Assembly (NCBI GenBank): GCA_014904985.1
Contig: MU129331.1
Location: 3,905-27,792, forward strand
Length of the DNA stretch: 23,888 nucleotides
Reading direction: 5' to 3'
Origin: Hydnum rufescens UP504
Lineage: Eukaryota > Basidiomycota > Agaricomycetes > Cantharellales > Hydnaceae
The notes below the pieces were generated by a model. The model saw only the letters and a list, made by a program, of their open reading frames with translations, was not told the DNA's origin and ran no database searches. Positions 11,601 through 20,446 of the stretch are shown here, one piece after another. How positions within the stretch are numbered: the stretch's first letter is position 1; every line of letters starts with the position of its first letter. Made by a program: the position numbers and the translations under genes.

Positions 11601-12322
11601 CTCCCAGCTTTCTGATATGAAAGCAAGGTCAAGAATCCATGCTGCTGCAGTGGTGCCCAAACCAGTGGAGGTTGATAGACTGTTTGAGATTGGAGTGGAT
11701 GATGAGATCTGGCAAGATGCTGGACTGGATGGTGATGCTGAAGATACCCCACCAGAATGGTTGTCCAATGAGCAGGTTCAGGAAGGAATCAAGGCCATGC
11801 TGATGTATACCAGAGGCAAAGAAGAAATAAAGGTCCTAAATCATGAGATCCATGTGCTCCTGGCCTGGCTCTCTCAAGAACACTCAGCTATTGGGCATGC
11901 AATAACTCATTGTACTGGTAGGTGAATTCTGACTGTCAATTGAAATGCTAATAATTGAATTCCTGGCAGATGAAACACTGTTGTTTGAACTCACCCACCA
12001 ACTTAAAAATCTGGACCATACTGGTTCTTTTGCCTGGAAGACATTAAGGTCTTTACCTGGAGTGGTGGGAATGCTATGGCCCCCTTTCATTCAGAGGCAG
12101 GGGATTCAAGAGGGGGGTGAGGATGATGATGAGGAATTTGATGGCAATTGAGAATCAGGGGAGGATCTCAGAACTCTGACAGCAGAGGAAGCAGATTATG
12201 AAAGGATGGAGGAAGAGGAGGAAGAGCTTGAGGACATTGTAATTGAAGAACTGACTTGGTCACATGAGGATGATGAGGAGGGAGAGGCTGGGGGACTTGA
12301 TGATTGGATGAATCTGATCTAG
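8626..12322 (+). pseudogene. KDZ-superfamily transposase, inactivated
   Basis: Predicted exons: 8626-9222, 9279-9505, 9567-9889, 9954-10461, 10521-10715, 10786-11000, 11058-11456, 11513-11917 and 11970-12322. Together they give about 1073 codons, normal for KDZ. In order: a basic N-terminus (KRRKRR); an acidic/Gly stretch; the cysteine-cluster region (CVCGET, YCDCRP, GLFPSSP, CPLCF); and the RNase H-like core with VACLDACF (D391), GILYDIAC (D541), VFHAFGHQW and SDGEGCERCW (E597 or E600). A coiled C-terminal half follows, with a Glu/Asp-rich tail. The catalytic residues survive but the gene is broken. One G is missing in the G9 run at 8982-8990; TGA replaces the usual Arg at 9368-9370; there is one extra base near 10921-10930; and TGA lies at 12149-12151 with the acidic tail still open beyond it. 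Residue numbers assume the missing G. It follows the TET/JBP gene. No terminal inverted repeats of its own were identified. Confidence 0.9.
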
Positions 12323-12429
12323 ATTGGAATCTCTGTACATGAGCTATGTCTATCTTTCCTGAGCTATTACATTGCAGATGTTCACAAATCCATGGGGTAT
12401 TCAATGAGTTAGCCAGAGCCACAGCAGGG

Positions 12430-14052
12430 GGCAGCTGGCAATGATGGATGCATAACAAGTGCTGGAAGACCCATAGAAGGTAACAAGGGATTTGGGGGAG
12501 GTGCTGCAGGCTCCAAGGGCCCCTGTCCTGCAGGAAAATCCTATAAGATCCCTAGTGGGTGCTATAAAATCCATAGCAGGTGCTGGGGAATCCATAGCAT
12601 GTGTTATGCAGTCTCCAGCAGGTGTTTGAGGATCTCTAGCAAGTGCTGGGGATCCCCCTAGCAGCTGCTGGAAGGGCCATAGTAAGTGCTAGGAATCCCC
12701 TAGCAGGTACTGAAGGAGTCCAGCAGGTGTTGGGGGATCCATAGCAGGTGGTGGAGGGGATCCAGAGTAGGTGCTGGGGTATTAATACATAACCAGTGCT
12801 AGAGGATCCATAGCAGGTGCTAAAGTATGAAGAAAGTACTGGAAGATCCCTAGCAGCTGCTGGAAGCTCCATAGCAGGTGCTGAGGAATTCCTAGCAGGT
12901 GTTGGGATCTCCAGTAGGTACTAGGGGATCCCCAGCAGCTGTTGGAAGCACTGAAGCAAGTGCTGTAGATTCCCCAGCAGGTGCTGGAGCACACCTCAGA
13001 TGGTGGAGAGTGCATAGCAGGTGCTAAGGCTCTGCAGCAAATGTTGGAAGACCCCTAGCAGATGCTGGAAGATCCATAGCAGGTGATGAGGATCTACTAG
13101 TAGGTGCTGGAAGACTCCTAGCAGGTGTTGGGGGTGTCCTAGCATGTACAGAGCAATCCATAGTATGTGCTACAGATTCTAGCAGGTGTTGGTACACTCC
13201 TAGCAGGTGCTGGGGAGTCCATAGCAGGTACTGGGGAAACCCTAGCAGGTGGTAAGCAAGTACTGAAAAACTCCATAGCAGGTGCTGGGGTATCTGTAGC
13301 AGGTGTTGATGGAATCCTAGCAGGTACTGGGTGATCCCTAGCAGGTGCTGGGTGATCTCTAGCAGGTGCTGGGTGATCTCTAGCAGGTGCTGAGAGATCT
13401 CTAGCAGGTGCTGGTGTATCCCTAGCAGATGCTGGTGTATCTCTAGCAGGTGCTGGCATACCCCCAGCAGATGCTGGGTGATCTCTAGCAGATGCTGGGT
13501 AATCCCTAGCAGATGCTGGGTAATCCCTAGCAGGTGCTGGGTAATCTCTAGCAGGTGCTTGGGCATCTCTAGCAAGTGCTGGTTGATCTCTAGCAGGGCT
13601 GGGGCATCCCTAGCAGGTGCTGGGGCATCCCTAGCAGGTGCTGGGGCATCCCTAGCAGGTGCTAGTTGATCTCTAGCAGGTGCTGGGCATCCCTAGCAGG
13701 TGCTGGGGCATCCCTAGCAGGTGCTAGTTGATCTCTAGCAGGTGCTGGGGCATCCTAGCAGGTGCTGGGAGATCCCTAGCAGGTGCTGGTGCATTCCTAG
13801 CAGGTGCTGGTGCATTCCTAGCAGGTGCTGGGGTATCTCTAGCAGATGCTGGGGCATTCCTAGCAGGTGATGGGAGATCCCTAGCAGGTGCTGGTGTATC
13901 TCTAGCAGATGCTGGGTAATCCTAGCAGGTGCTGGGGGATCCATAGCAGGTGCTGGGATACGAACTAAGGGACCTGTAGCAAGTGCTGGGGCATCCCTAG
14001 CAAGTGCTGGTGCTTCCCAGCAGGTGCTGGTGCCTCAGTTTAGCAGGTGCTG
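12430..14052 (+). repeat. 21-bp minisatellite array, left arm
   Basis: Roughly 75-80 copies of a unit close to CTAGCAGGTGCTGGGGNATCC, mostly 20-21 bp. Units are ragged at the outer edge (12430-13000) and nearly uniform from about 13300 inward. Because 21 is a multiple of three, long open frames on both strands are a by-product. It begins about 110 bp after the KDZ stop. Confidence 0.92.
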
Positions 14053-14136
14053 GCCTGCTATCAGGAAACCCTTCAAGGGTGTGTTTGAAAACCTTAAAAA
14101 AGGTCCTTCAAGGGTCAATGTAGTCTCCCTGTAGTG
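13523..14136 (+). repeat. left inverted repeat arm matching the right window edge
   Basis: Positions 13523-14136 match the reverse complement of 23461-23888. Differences are one array segment of about 170-185 bp present only on the left, one extra base, and a few substitutions. The single-copy part (14053-14136) reads TAGCAGGTGCTGGCCTGCTA followed by two CCTTCAAGGGT-type motifs and ends at CTGTAGTG, after which the two sides share nothing. Confidence 0.9.
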
Positions 14137-14199
14137 GGCTGATCATCATTTTGCAACACCATCTCACAACTGGACAAGGATTCCCATGCTATGTCTCAT

Positions 14200-14496
14200 A
14201 ATATGCTATGACTGTATTCCTCAGTTCCCCCTGGGACAATGCTTGTGATCGTGTTAGGGCACTTTGTCTGCATGGACCTCGCAGTTATGGTGGGACCACT
14301 GGATGAGTCTGTCATCAATGTCATCACTGTCACAGAACCCTGGACAGCAACCTTTACATTGTACTTATTGCCCTTAGTTGGATTGTCAAGGTCGAGTCAA
14401 AGATATTCCAGTTTCACACTATGGTGGTGTTCCCTTGATGGTGGATCTATACTGTCTATGAGTGCAGTGCTAATGTCCATTCCGTTAACTTCCCTG
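14200..14496 (-). pseudogene. short coding-like relic next to the left arm
   Basis: One minus-strand frame is open except for a TGA at 14397-14399 (CGA to TGA would restore Arg). Its composition is protein-like, with a YNVKVAVQGSVTV stretch. It lies downstream of the 14581-15822 reading frame but in another frame, so it could be a lost exon of that gene. No family is recognised. Confidence 0.3.
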
Positions 14497-14580
14497 ACAC
14501 CGGGGAAAATTCAGGGCCAGGTTGAACATCAACAATCAGAAGCTGTCAGGCTTTGGTCCACCCTGGTGTGACATTTGACT

Positions 14581-15822
14581 TCAACCGCAGTTTTTGGCAG
14601 CCCTGGATGGTTTGTCTGCTGGTCTGCTTTTCTTACACATTTGAGGCTCCTTGATGGGATCTGGGGCACCTGCCTTGTTGATCTTGGTGCCCCATACCAC
14701 AATGGGAATTCGGCAGGTTTGGAAACCTGACACAACATCGTATTCACCCAGATAGGGAGATCTTGCATTGTTGCTGTGTTTCAAGGTCACTTGTGCTTGA
14801 CTAGGGACTTGGGTAGCTTCCACTATGGGCTTGGCAGAACTGAATACAGCCCGCGAAGGTACAGCCGCATCTGCTATCAGCCAGTCTGGCTGTTTCAACA
14901 ATTCTGGAATCCAGAACATGTCCAGTGGACCTTGGATGTTACTATAAGACAACATTGTCTTGTTCATTGCAAGTGTCGACATGTAGCTAATGGTTTTGTT
15001 GTCTTGAGGCTCACGATTTCCCATGCAATGAGAACCCTTGTTGTAATATGCAGCATCTTGCATTCTTGAACATTGGCAGGGAAATGGCTCTGTTTCCAAC
15101 AAGAACAGCCATGATGGCTGTCCCTGTATCCATTCCTTGAAACACATAGCTCCTTTGTGAGTGGTCCTCCCTGGCAGGCTTTGGATGCTCGAATGTATGG
15201 AGTTCTCCAGTCCAACATCATAGACATTAGTGACTTTCATGGTGGGGTTGCTCATATGGGCCCTGACATCGTTCGGAGATGGTGATGGACCAATACCACT
15301 CAATTGCAAATCTGTGCGAGTACTCCCAAACAGTTCCTTGACTAAAGGGCCTGATTGTTCTAGCATTTGCATATATCCCTCAGTTAATGCTGGTCCTCCT
15401 GTGGTAGGTCTATATGGGTCAGGCGCTGGATCCAGTCCTGAGCCATGAGTGAGCTTGAATGCGGGAGTTCCAGTATTCTTTGACAACAGAGCCTTGGGTT
15501 CTTGGGCTGTCGTACTCTGTGGAACATGACAGCATGAGATACATTCTCCAATAAGTCTAGAGTGGCTTTCTGAAACCGCTGGTTTGATGGGCCTTGTGTG
15601 GGGACCAGGTGGGCCTTTCCTGATATGTTTTAATGGTAGCAACTCAAAGTCTTGGGATGTGTTCTGGTGATATTTCCAGGACGTAACCATGGCGAAGTTC
15701 ATACAGTTCTTTGTTGCAAGGTTTGACTGTGGGCCCACTATAGAAGAAGGGTTGGGAGCTCTGATGACTGTCAAATCAAAATCTGGTTCAGCCAGTGTGT
15801 AGATAGGAGACTGTGTTTCTGT
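14581..15822 (-). CDS. uncharacterised protein, about 410 codons open, likely partial
   Basis: The frame is open on the minus strand from after a TAA at 15823-15825 to a TGA at 14581-14583. There is no ATG near the 5' end; an acceptor-like ACACAG just before 15810 could make this a terminal or internal exon, or translation could begin at a later ATG. The protein is Ser/Pro/Thr-rich in its first half (SGIGPSPSPNDV), contains Cys and Trp clusters in the middle (TEPFPCQCSRMQD, PELLKQPDWLI), and ends basic with KKSRPADKPSRAAKNCG. I see no signal peptide, membrane segment or known catalytic motif. It is the longest intact frame inside the foldback-like element and lies about 450 bp from its left arm, so it may be an element-borne gene. 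Confidence 0.45.
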   Translation of the reverse strand, partial: TETQSPIYTLAEPDFDLTVIRAPNPSSIVGPQSNLATKNCMNFAMVTSWKYHQNTSQDFELLPLKHIRKGPPGPHTRPIKPAVSESHSRLIGECISCCHVPQSTTAQEPKALLSKNTGTPAFKLTHGSGLDPAPDPYRPTTGGPALTEGYMQMLEQSGPLVKELFGSTRTDLQLSGIGPSPSPNDVRAHMSNPTMKVTNVYDVGLENSIHSSIQSLPGRTTHKGAMCFKEWIQGQPSWLFLLETEPFPCQCSRMQDAAYYNKGSHCMGNREPQDNKTISYMSTLAMNKTMLSYSNIQGPLDMFWIPELLKQPDWLIADAAVPSRAVFSSAKPIVEATQVPSQAQVTLKHSNNARSPYLGEYDVVSGFQTCRIPIVVWGTKINKAGAPDPIKEPQMCKKSRPADKPSRAAKNCG

Positions 15823-15936
15823 TTATTCAAATGGGTTGGTTCGCTTCAATGGTTGATCACTCTCTGCAAGATATGTTTGTGTTTATTGGAGAATGGAATG
15901 TGAAATGGACTAGCAATAGTCAATGATATATCATAG

Positions 15937-16110
15937 ATGCTTATAGGAAGGCTTATACATCATATGGAATGCTTATAGAAAGGCTTATACATCATATGGA
16001 ATGCTTATAGAAAGGCTTATACATCATATGGAATGCTTATAGAAAGGCTTATATGTGGAGGATGGTTATAGAAAGGCTTATATGTCTGGGATGCTTGTGG
16101 AAAGGCTTAT
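15937..16110 (+). repeat. 32-bp tandem repeat
   Basis: About five and a half copies of ATGCTTATAGAAAGGCTTAT plus ACATCATATGGA. The first three are nearly identical; the last ones are shorter and diverged (ATATGTGGAGG, ATATGTCTGGG). It lies upstream of the minus-strand frame that ends at 14581, so it is in a position to act on that gene's 5' region. Confidence 0.88.
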
Positions 16111-16675
16111 GTGTGTTTGTGTTGTGTTTGTTTGTTTACTGATATTTGTGTGTCCTTGTTTACGTCCTCCTAGTCAAAAGGCGGATATCTGTGGGCTATA
16201 GAATGGTCAGTGCTTGGTTAGTTTGGTCAAACCAGTCAGCCATAATTGTGTATCTAGTTAGGCCCTTTTGCCTTGCTTTTATTCAATCTAAGAGTGGGTT
16301 TTTAGGTGGGGGCCCCTGGGGCCTCTGGGGGTGATTTCAGACCCCATCACAAGGGCCCCTGCCTCTCACCTTAGACTGGGACTTAGAGATTCTCAGACAA
16401 CAGGAGGGGGGGGTCGCAGTCTTTTACAGTCTGACTTGGAAAATCTCAGACTTGCAGGACAGTGGGCCATGTGGGCTTATCGGTGATTACAGGTTACTTA
16501 TAACTATTTATTTATTATTATCATATATTATGCCCCCTCTGGGGGTTCCAGTTATAATTATTTATTTTTACTATTATTATATTATATGCACACCCCCTTG
16601 CCCAAGGTCAGTCAATGGGGTCATGGGTTTGAGATTTTGGCTGGGGGTTGGTAGGTTGTGGTTTCAGACAAGACC
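16111..16675. other. AT-rich spacer with GGGGCCCC-type motifs
   Basis: No gene seen. A GGGGGCCCCTGGGG-type segment near 16305-16330 and the following AGGGGCCC/GATTTCAGACCC block match, in inverted orientation, sequence at 21110-21190. The AT-rich part at 16500-16600 matches 20320-20384 in inverted orientation. This marks the outer part of the core inverted repeat. Confidence 0.55.
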
Positions 16676-18085
16676 CTAGAATAATGAATAGTACATTAGT
16701 CAAAAATGAAAACAGAAAAAAAAGAAATGCTATGCCAAGGGAGCAGCACAGGCTGCTCCTTTTGCACAATTGTACCTTAAAAATATTGCCACACACCCAC
16801 CGCAGTGGGTGTGTGGCTCCCCATTTTCCTCCATGGCTTTGTGTCATTTGCATGTGGGGTTTCATTCATGTCTTTGCAGGTTCGCAGGTTGCTCTGGGCT
16901 CACGGGTTGGTCAGGGCTTGCAGGTTGGTTGGGGCTCACAGGTTGGTCGGGGCTGTGGCTTTGTGAGTTGGTGCATTGGGGTGGGATACCCTGTCCTGGA
17001 ACAGGGAACAAAACATTAGTTAAAATTAAAGCTTGCACAAAAAGAGCAGCGACAGCTGCTCTTTTTGCGAGTTTGTAGCTACTTGAAAAAATAGATACAT
17101 TATATTTCCACACACCTGCCACAGCGGGTGTGTGGCTCCCTATTTTCTTCTGTGGTGTGGTGTATGCATTGTCATTCGTGCTTTTGCTCATGGGGTTTCG
17201 TTGCTGTCCTTGCGGGTTCACTGGTTGGTTTGGGCTGTGCAGGTTGGTTTGGGCTCACACGGTTTGGGCTCATGCAGTTTGGGCTCGCATGGTTTGGGCT
17301 TGCGTGGTTTGGGCTTGTGTGGTTTGGGCTCACGTGGTTTGGGCTCGCATGGTTTGGGCTCGTGGGTTGGTTGGGCTTGTGCATTGGACTGGGACATCCT
17401 GACCTAGAATAGTAGAAAATGTTAGTTAAACTAAAGCTTGTGCAAAAAGAGCAGTGACAGCTGCTCTTTTTGGGCATTGTAGCTACTTAAAAAACAATAC
17501 ACACCTTATATTGCCACACACCTGCCGCAGTGGGTGTGTGGCTCCCTGTATTCCTCCATGGTTCGTGTGCATCATAGTTTTCCCCTTAGCATGCGGGGTT
17601 TCATTGGTGTCTTCACACATTTGCAGGGTGGGGGTGGGTTCACAACTGCGTGGCTTTGTCCATTGGGGCTGGATGCCCTGATCTGAAATGCAAAACAAAG
17701 TGTTAGTTGGGATCAAAACTCATGCCAAGAGAGCAGCCACTGCTGCTCTCTTTTCATGTTCATAGCTATTAAAAAAAACATACCTCATATGGCCACACAC
17801 CTGCCACAGTGGGTGTGTGGCTCTCTGTTTCCCTGCTCTTCTTCGCCGTGCCTTCCTGTGCATGTCATCGTTCTTCATTCGGTCGCATGGTGCCATTCAT
17901 GTGATCGTGCGCAGGGTCATTTGTTGGCAGGAGATCTTGCCCTAGAATCCAAAATATAGCATTAGTTAAACATTTAAAACCTGGGCAAAAAGAGCAGCAA
18001 GTACTGCTCTTTTTGCCCATTTGTAGCTATGGAGGAAAATACTTACCCTATATGACCACACACCCACAGTAGTGGGTGTGTGGTC
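16676..18085 (-). repeat. five hairpin/intron-like units, left half, read on the minus strand
   Basis: Each unit, read outward from the centre, has a CCACACACC.../...GGTGTGTGG hairpin (18054-18085, 17793-17820, 17514-17541, 17108-17135, 16788-16817). About 10-15 nt later comes a donor-like site (GTAAGT, GTATGT, GTGTGT, GTATCT, GTACAA), then an internal AGAGCAGC/GCTGCTCT hairpin (17983-18018, 17727-17752, 17444-17471, 17039-17066, 16736-16763), a CTAAC/CTAAT branch-like motif and a YAG. The intron-like segments are 17942-18046, 17693-17783, 17404-17504, 16996-17098 and 16676-16775. Exon-like segments between them (158-305 nt) differ greatly in sequence and contain low-complexity repeats. No single frame runs through all of them, so a coding role is unproven. 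Confidence 0.8.
17226..17365 (-). repeat. 15-bp minisatellite inside an exon-like segment
   Basis: About eight copies of GTTTGGGCTCGCATG and variants. On the minus strand the unit reads as a pentapeptide of the SPNHA type. The neighbouring exon-like segment (16880-16970) has a related but longer unit of about 18 bp (SPNQPA-like), so adjacent segments carry different expansions of a similar theme. Confidence 0.8.
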
Positions 18086-18138
18086 CCATTTCCTTGTTTG
18101 TTCAGGGTTGCCTTCCTGTTATGGTAGAGTCTGATGAC

Positions 18139-18784
18139 TCAACTCCGGAAATTGCCGGAATCCAAAAGGTGCCTAAGTGCTGGCATGGCAAGCACGATAT
18201 GAGTGAACAATAGAGATATTAATGAGCCATGGATATTGGATAATAAATATTTTTCCCCAAAAATGATGGAGAACAATAATAATAAGGCAGACTTCCATGA
18301 AGCACTGTATGCCAATGTTGCAAAGCAGATTGGATCATTTCCGTGGGCCAGAATTGGGCCAAATTTGAATATGTTGGTCGTATATACGCATATACCTTGG
18401 GCGATCTATTATTTTAGACATTCTGGCCATTTTTCAATTTCTGAGACCTTCAATTGCCTAAATAGGCAATTGAGGGTGTCAGAAATTGAAAAATGGCCGG
18501 AACATCTAAAATAATAGATTGCCCATGGTATATGTGTATATACGACCAACATATTCAAATTTGGCCCAATTCTGGCCCATGGAAATGATCCAATCTGTTT
18601 TGCAACATTGGCATATAGTGCCTCATGGAAGTCTACCTTATTATTATTGTTCTCCATCATTTTTGGGGGAAAATATTTATTATCCAATATCCATGGCTCA
18701 TTAATATCTCTATTGTTCACTCATATCATGCTTGCCATGCTGGCACTTAGGCACCTTTTGGATTCTGGCAAATGCCGGAGTTGG
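18139..18784. repeat. 646-bp near-perfect palindrome at the symmetry centre
   Basis: Arms 18139-18461 and 18462-18784 are reverse complements with only scattered substitutions and no spacer; the centre reads CAATTGCCTAAATAGGCAAT. The same 103-codon frame therefore appears on both strands (18203-18514 and 18409-18720), with a handful of differences. The ends of the palindrome lie close to the innermost hairpin units on both sides. Confidence 0.93.
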
Positions 18785-18857
18785 GTTGCATCTTCCCTGC
18801 AACCGCATACACCCAGCGAACCTGAACAGGGAATCACCTAGAAAGGCAACCACAAAG

Positions 18858-20283
18858 GACCACACACCCACAGCAGTGTGTGGTCAAAAGGTATGTTTTT
18901 TAAAATACTACTAGATACAACCGTGCAAAAAGAGCAGCAAAAGCTGCTCTTTTTGTGCTGCTTTGAACTTGTTCACTAACACATGGCCTTTCACATAGAT
19001 TGTGACCTGGTCCTAGGGACCAGTTGAAAATCAGCCAAATGACAAGGGCCCGACCTGCCAGGGCCCAAACAGGACCACGCCAGCCAACAACACAAGAAAG
19101 AAGACTGCGACAACACAATGAACACAATGAACGCGACAAGCGTGACGAATGTGACCACAACAGATGACAATGTGCCCAGTGAGTGGCTGCACGAACCCCA
19201 CACCTGCTATGGTGGGTGTGTGGTTCTCTATGAGATGAGTCCCCCCCTCCAATATATCCAGCCATGCAAGAAGAGCAGCGAAAGCTGCTCTTTTTGCACT
19301 GGTTTTAATTTCTAGCTAACATAAATATTCTTCTAGGTTATCACCTGCCCTCTTACCCACAAAATGAAGAACCACTCAACAAGAACGAATGGAATGGATG
19401 CCCGCCAAATGAGGACCTGCCAAATGAACCCCAAGGCCCCCGAAACAACAGCCCATGACATGAACATGCACCAAACGCAAACCACATGGGTGAAGAAGGA
19501 CCGCCCACCAGCAAAGACACAAAATGAAGTGGAGCTAACGAGTAGCCCCAGGAGCCACACACCCGCCACGGCAGGTGTGTGGTACTTCAAGATAAGTTTT
19601 TATTTTTTATTTATTTTCTGGTGCAAGAAGAGCAGCATAAGCTGCTCTTCTTGCAATACTTTAATATTTAACTAACACATTTATTCTTCTAGATCTTGGA
19701 CTTGAACTCTGCACGAACCCCCAAGACCAAACCCACCACCTGAAACCCCGCGACCGCAAGCCTGCCACCTGAAACCTGGCCCTCCCAATCCCGCTGAGTG
19801 AAGCCCTGCAATCCCAAAACTGCCGAATGGAGCCCCACAAGCCAAACCCCCTGAATGAAACCATGGAATGGGGTCCCCCCAAGTGGAACCCCAGCCAACG
19901 ACAGACATATGAACCACACCTGCCCCAGTGGGTGTGTTCATTTACAGTATGTGTTTTTTGATAATCTTGTGGCACAAGAAGAGTAGCATAAGCTGCTCTT
20001 CTTGTGGTGCTAATCTAATTACATATTATTTTTTCTAGATCTTGGACTTGAATCCCTGTGAACCCCCGACCCCAAGAATGAAGATGTGCTGAGCCAAACC
20101 CCATGACCCAAAGCCCAAATGAAGACCCGCCAAATGAAGACCCCACAACCCTGAATCTGAACGAAGATCCACCAAGCCAAAACCTGCCAAATGAAGATCT
20201 GCTGAGCCAACCCCTGCACCAAGGTAAGTTTTCTTCTTTAACTACAATCACACAAGAAGAGCAGCCTCTGGCTGCTCTTCTTG
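18858..20283 (+). repeat. five hairpin/intron-like units, right half, read on the plus strand
   Basis: These are mirror images of the left units. GT-rich hairpins lie at 18858-18885, about 19198-19224, 19555-19582 and 19911-19939. Internal hairpins lie at 18927-18954, 19266-19297, 19623-19654, 19973-20006 and 20253-20283. Intron-like segments are 18891-18998 (GTATGT, CTAAC at 18976, TAG), 19235-19336 and 19592-19692 (donor GT changed to AT, branch and CTAG kept) and 19947-20038 (GTATGT). A last GTAAGT at 20224 has no acceptor found. Two exon-like segments start with the same ATCTTGGACTTGAA (19693 and 20039). The segment 19337-19591 is open in phase 0; the next two are not. Confidence 0.8.
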
Positions 20284-20327
20284 GGTGCATGGGTGAGCCC
20301 CACTGGGCGAGCCCATCATTGTATATA

Positions 20328-20384
20328 CTAATAATAATAATAATAATAACAAATAAATCAATAAATCAATAAATAATAAATAAT
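20328..20384. repeat. TAA/AATAAATC simple repeat
   Basis: AT-rich microsatellite of TAA triplets followed by AATAAATC units. It mirrors the AT-rich tract at 16500-16600 in the left arm. Confidence 0.85.
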
Positions 20385-20446
20385 CCATGGATAGGGGCCC
20401 CTGGGGGCCCCACATGTAAAGACCTTAGATATGATAACTGCAATGC

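Noticed and set aside
8626..12322. Terminal inverted repeats of the KDZ element
   Set aside because: I looked for matching ends between 5650-6300 and 12320-12430 and saw only short chance matches.
13024..13575. 183-codon minus-strand open frame and several others of 60-110 codons over 12636-13944
   Set aside because: They are products of a 21-bp repeat unit, which stays open in several frames on both strands; they encode only heptapeptide repeats.
16862..17412. Several overlapping 90-120 codon frames on both strands
   Set aside because: They arise from 15- and 18-bp repeats and cross intron-like signals; no single frame continues between neighbouring units.
18203..18720. Two nearly identical 103-codon frames on opposite strands
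   Set aside because: They are the two arms of one palindrome read outward-in; openness on both strands follows from symmetry and there is no other coding sign.
16676..20283. CRISPR array or integron attC array
   Set aside because: Units are 260-400 nt apart, hairpins vary by compensatory change, the surroundings are eukaryotic, and no cas or integrase gene is present.
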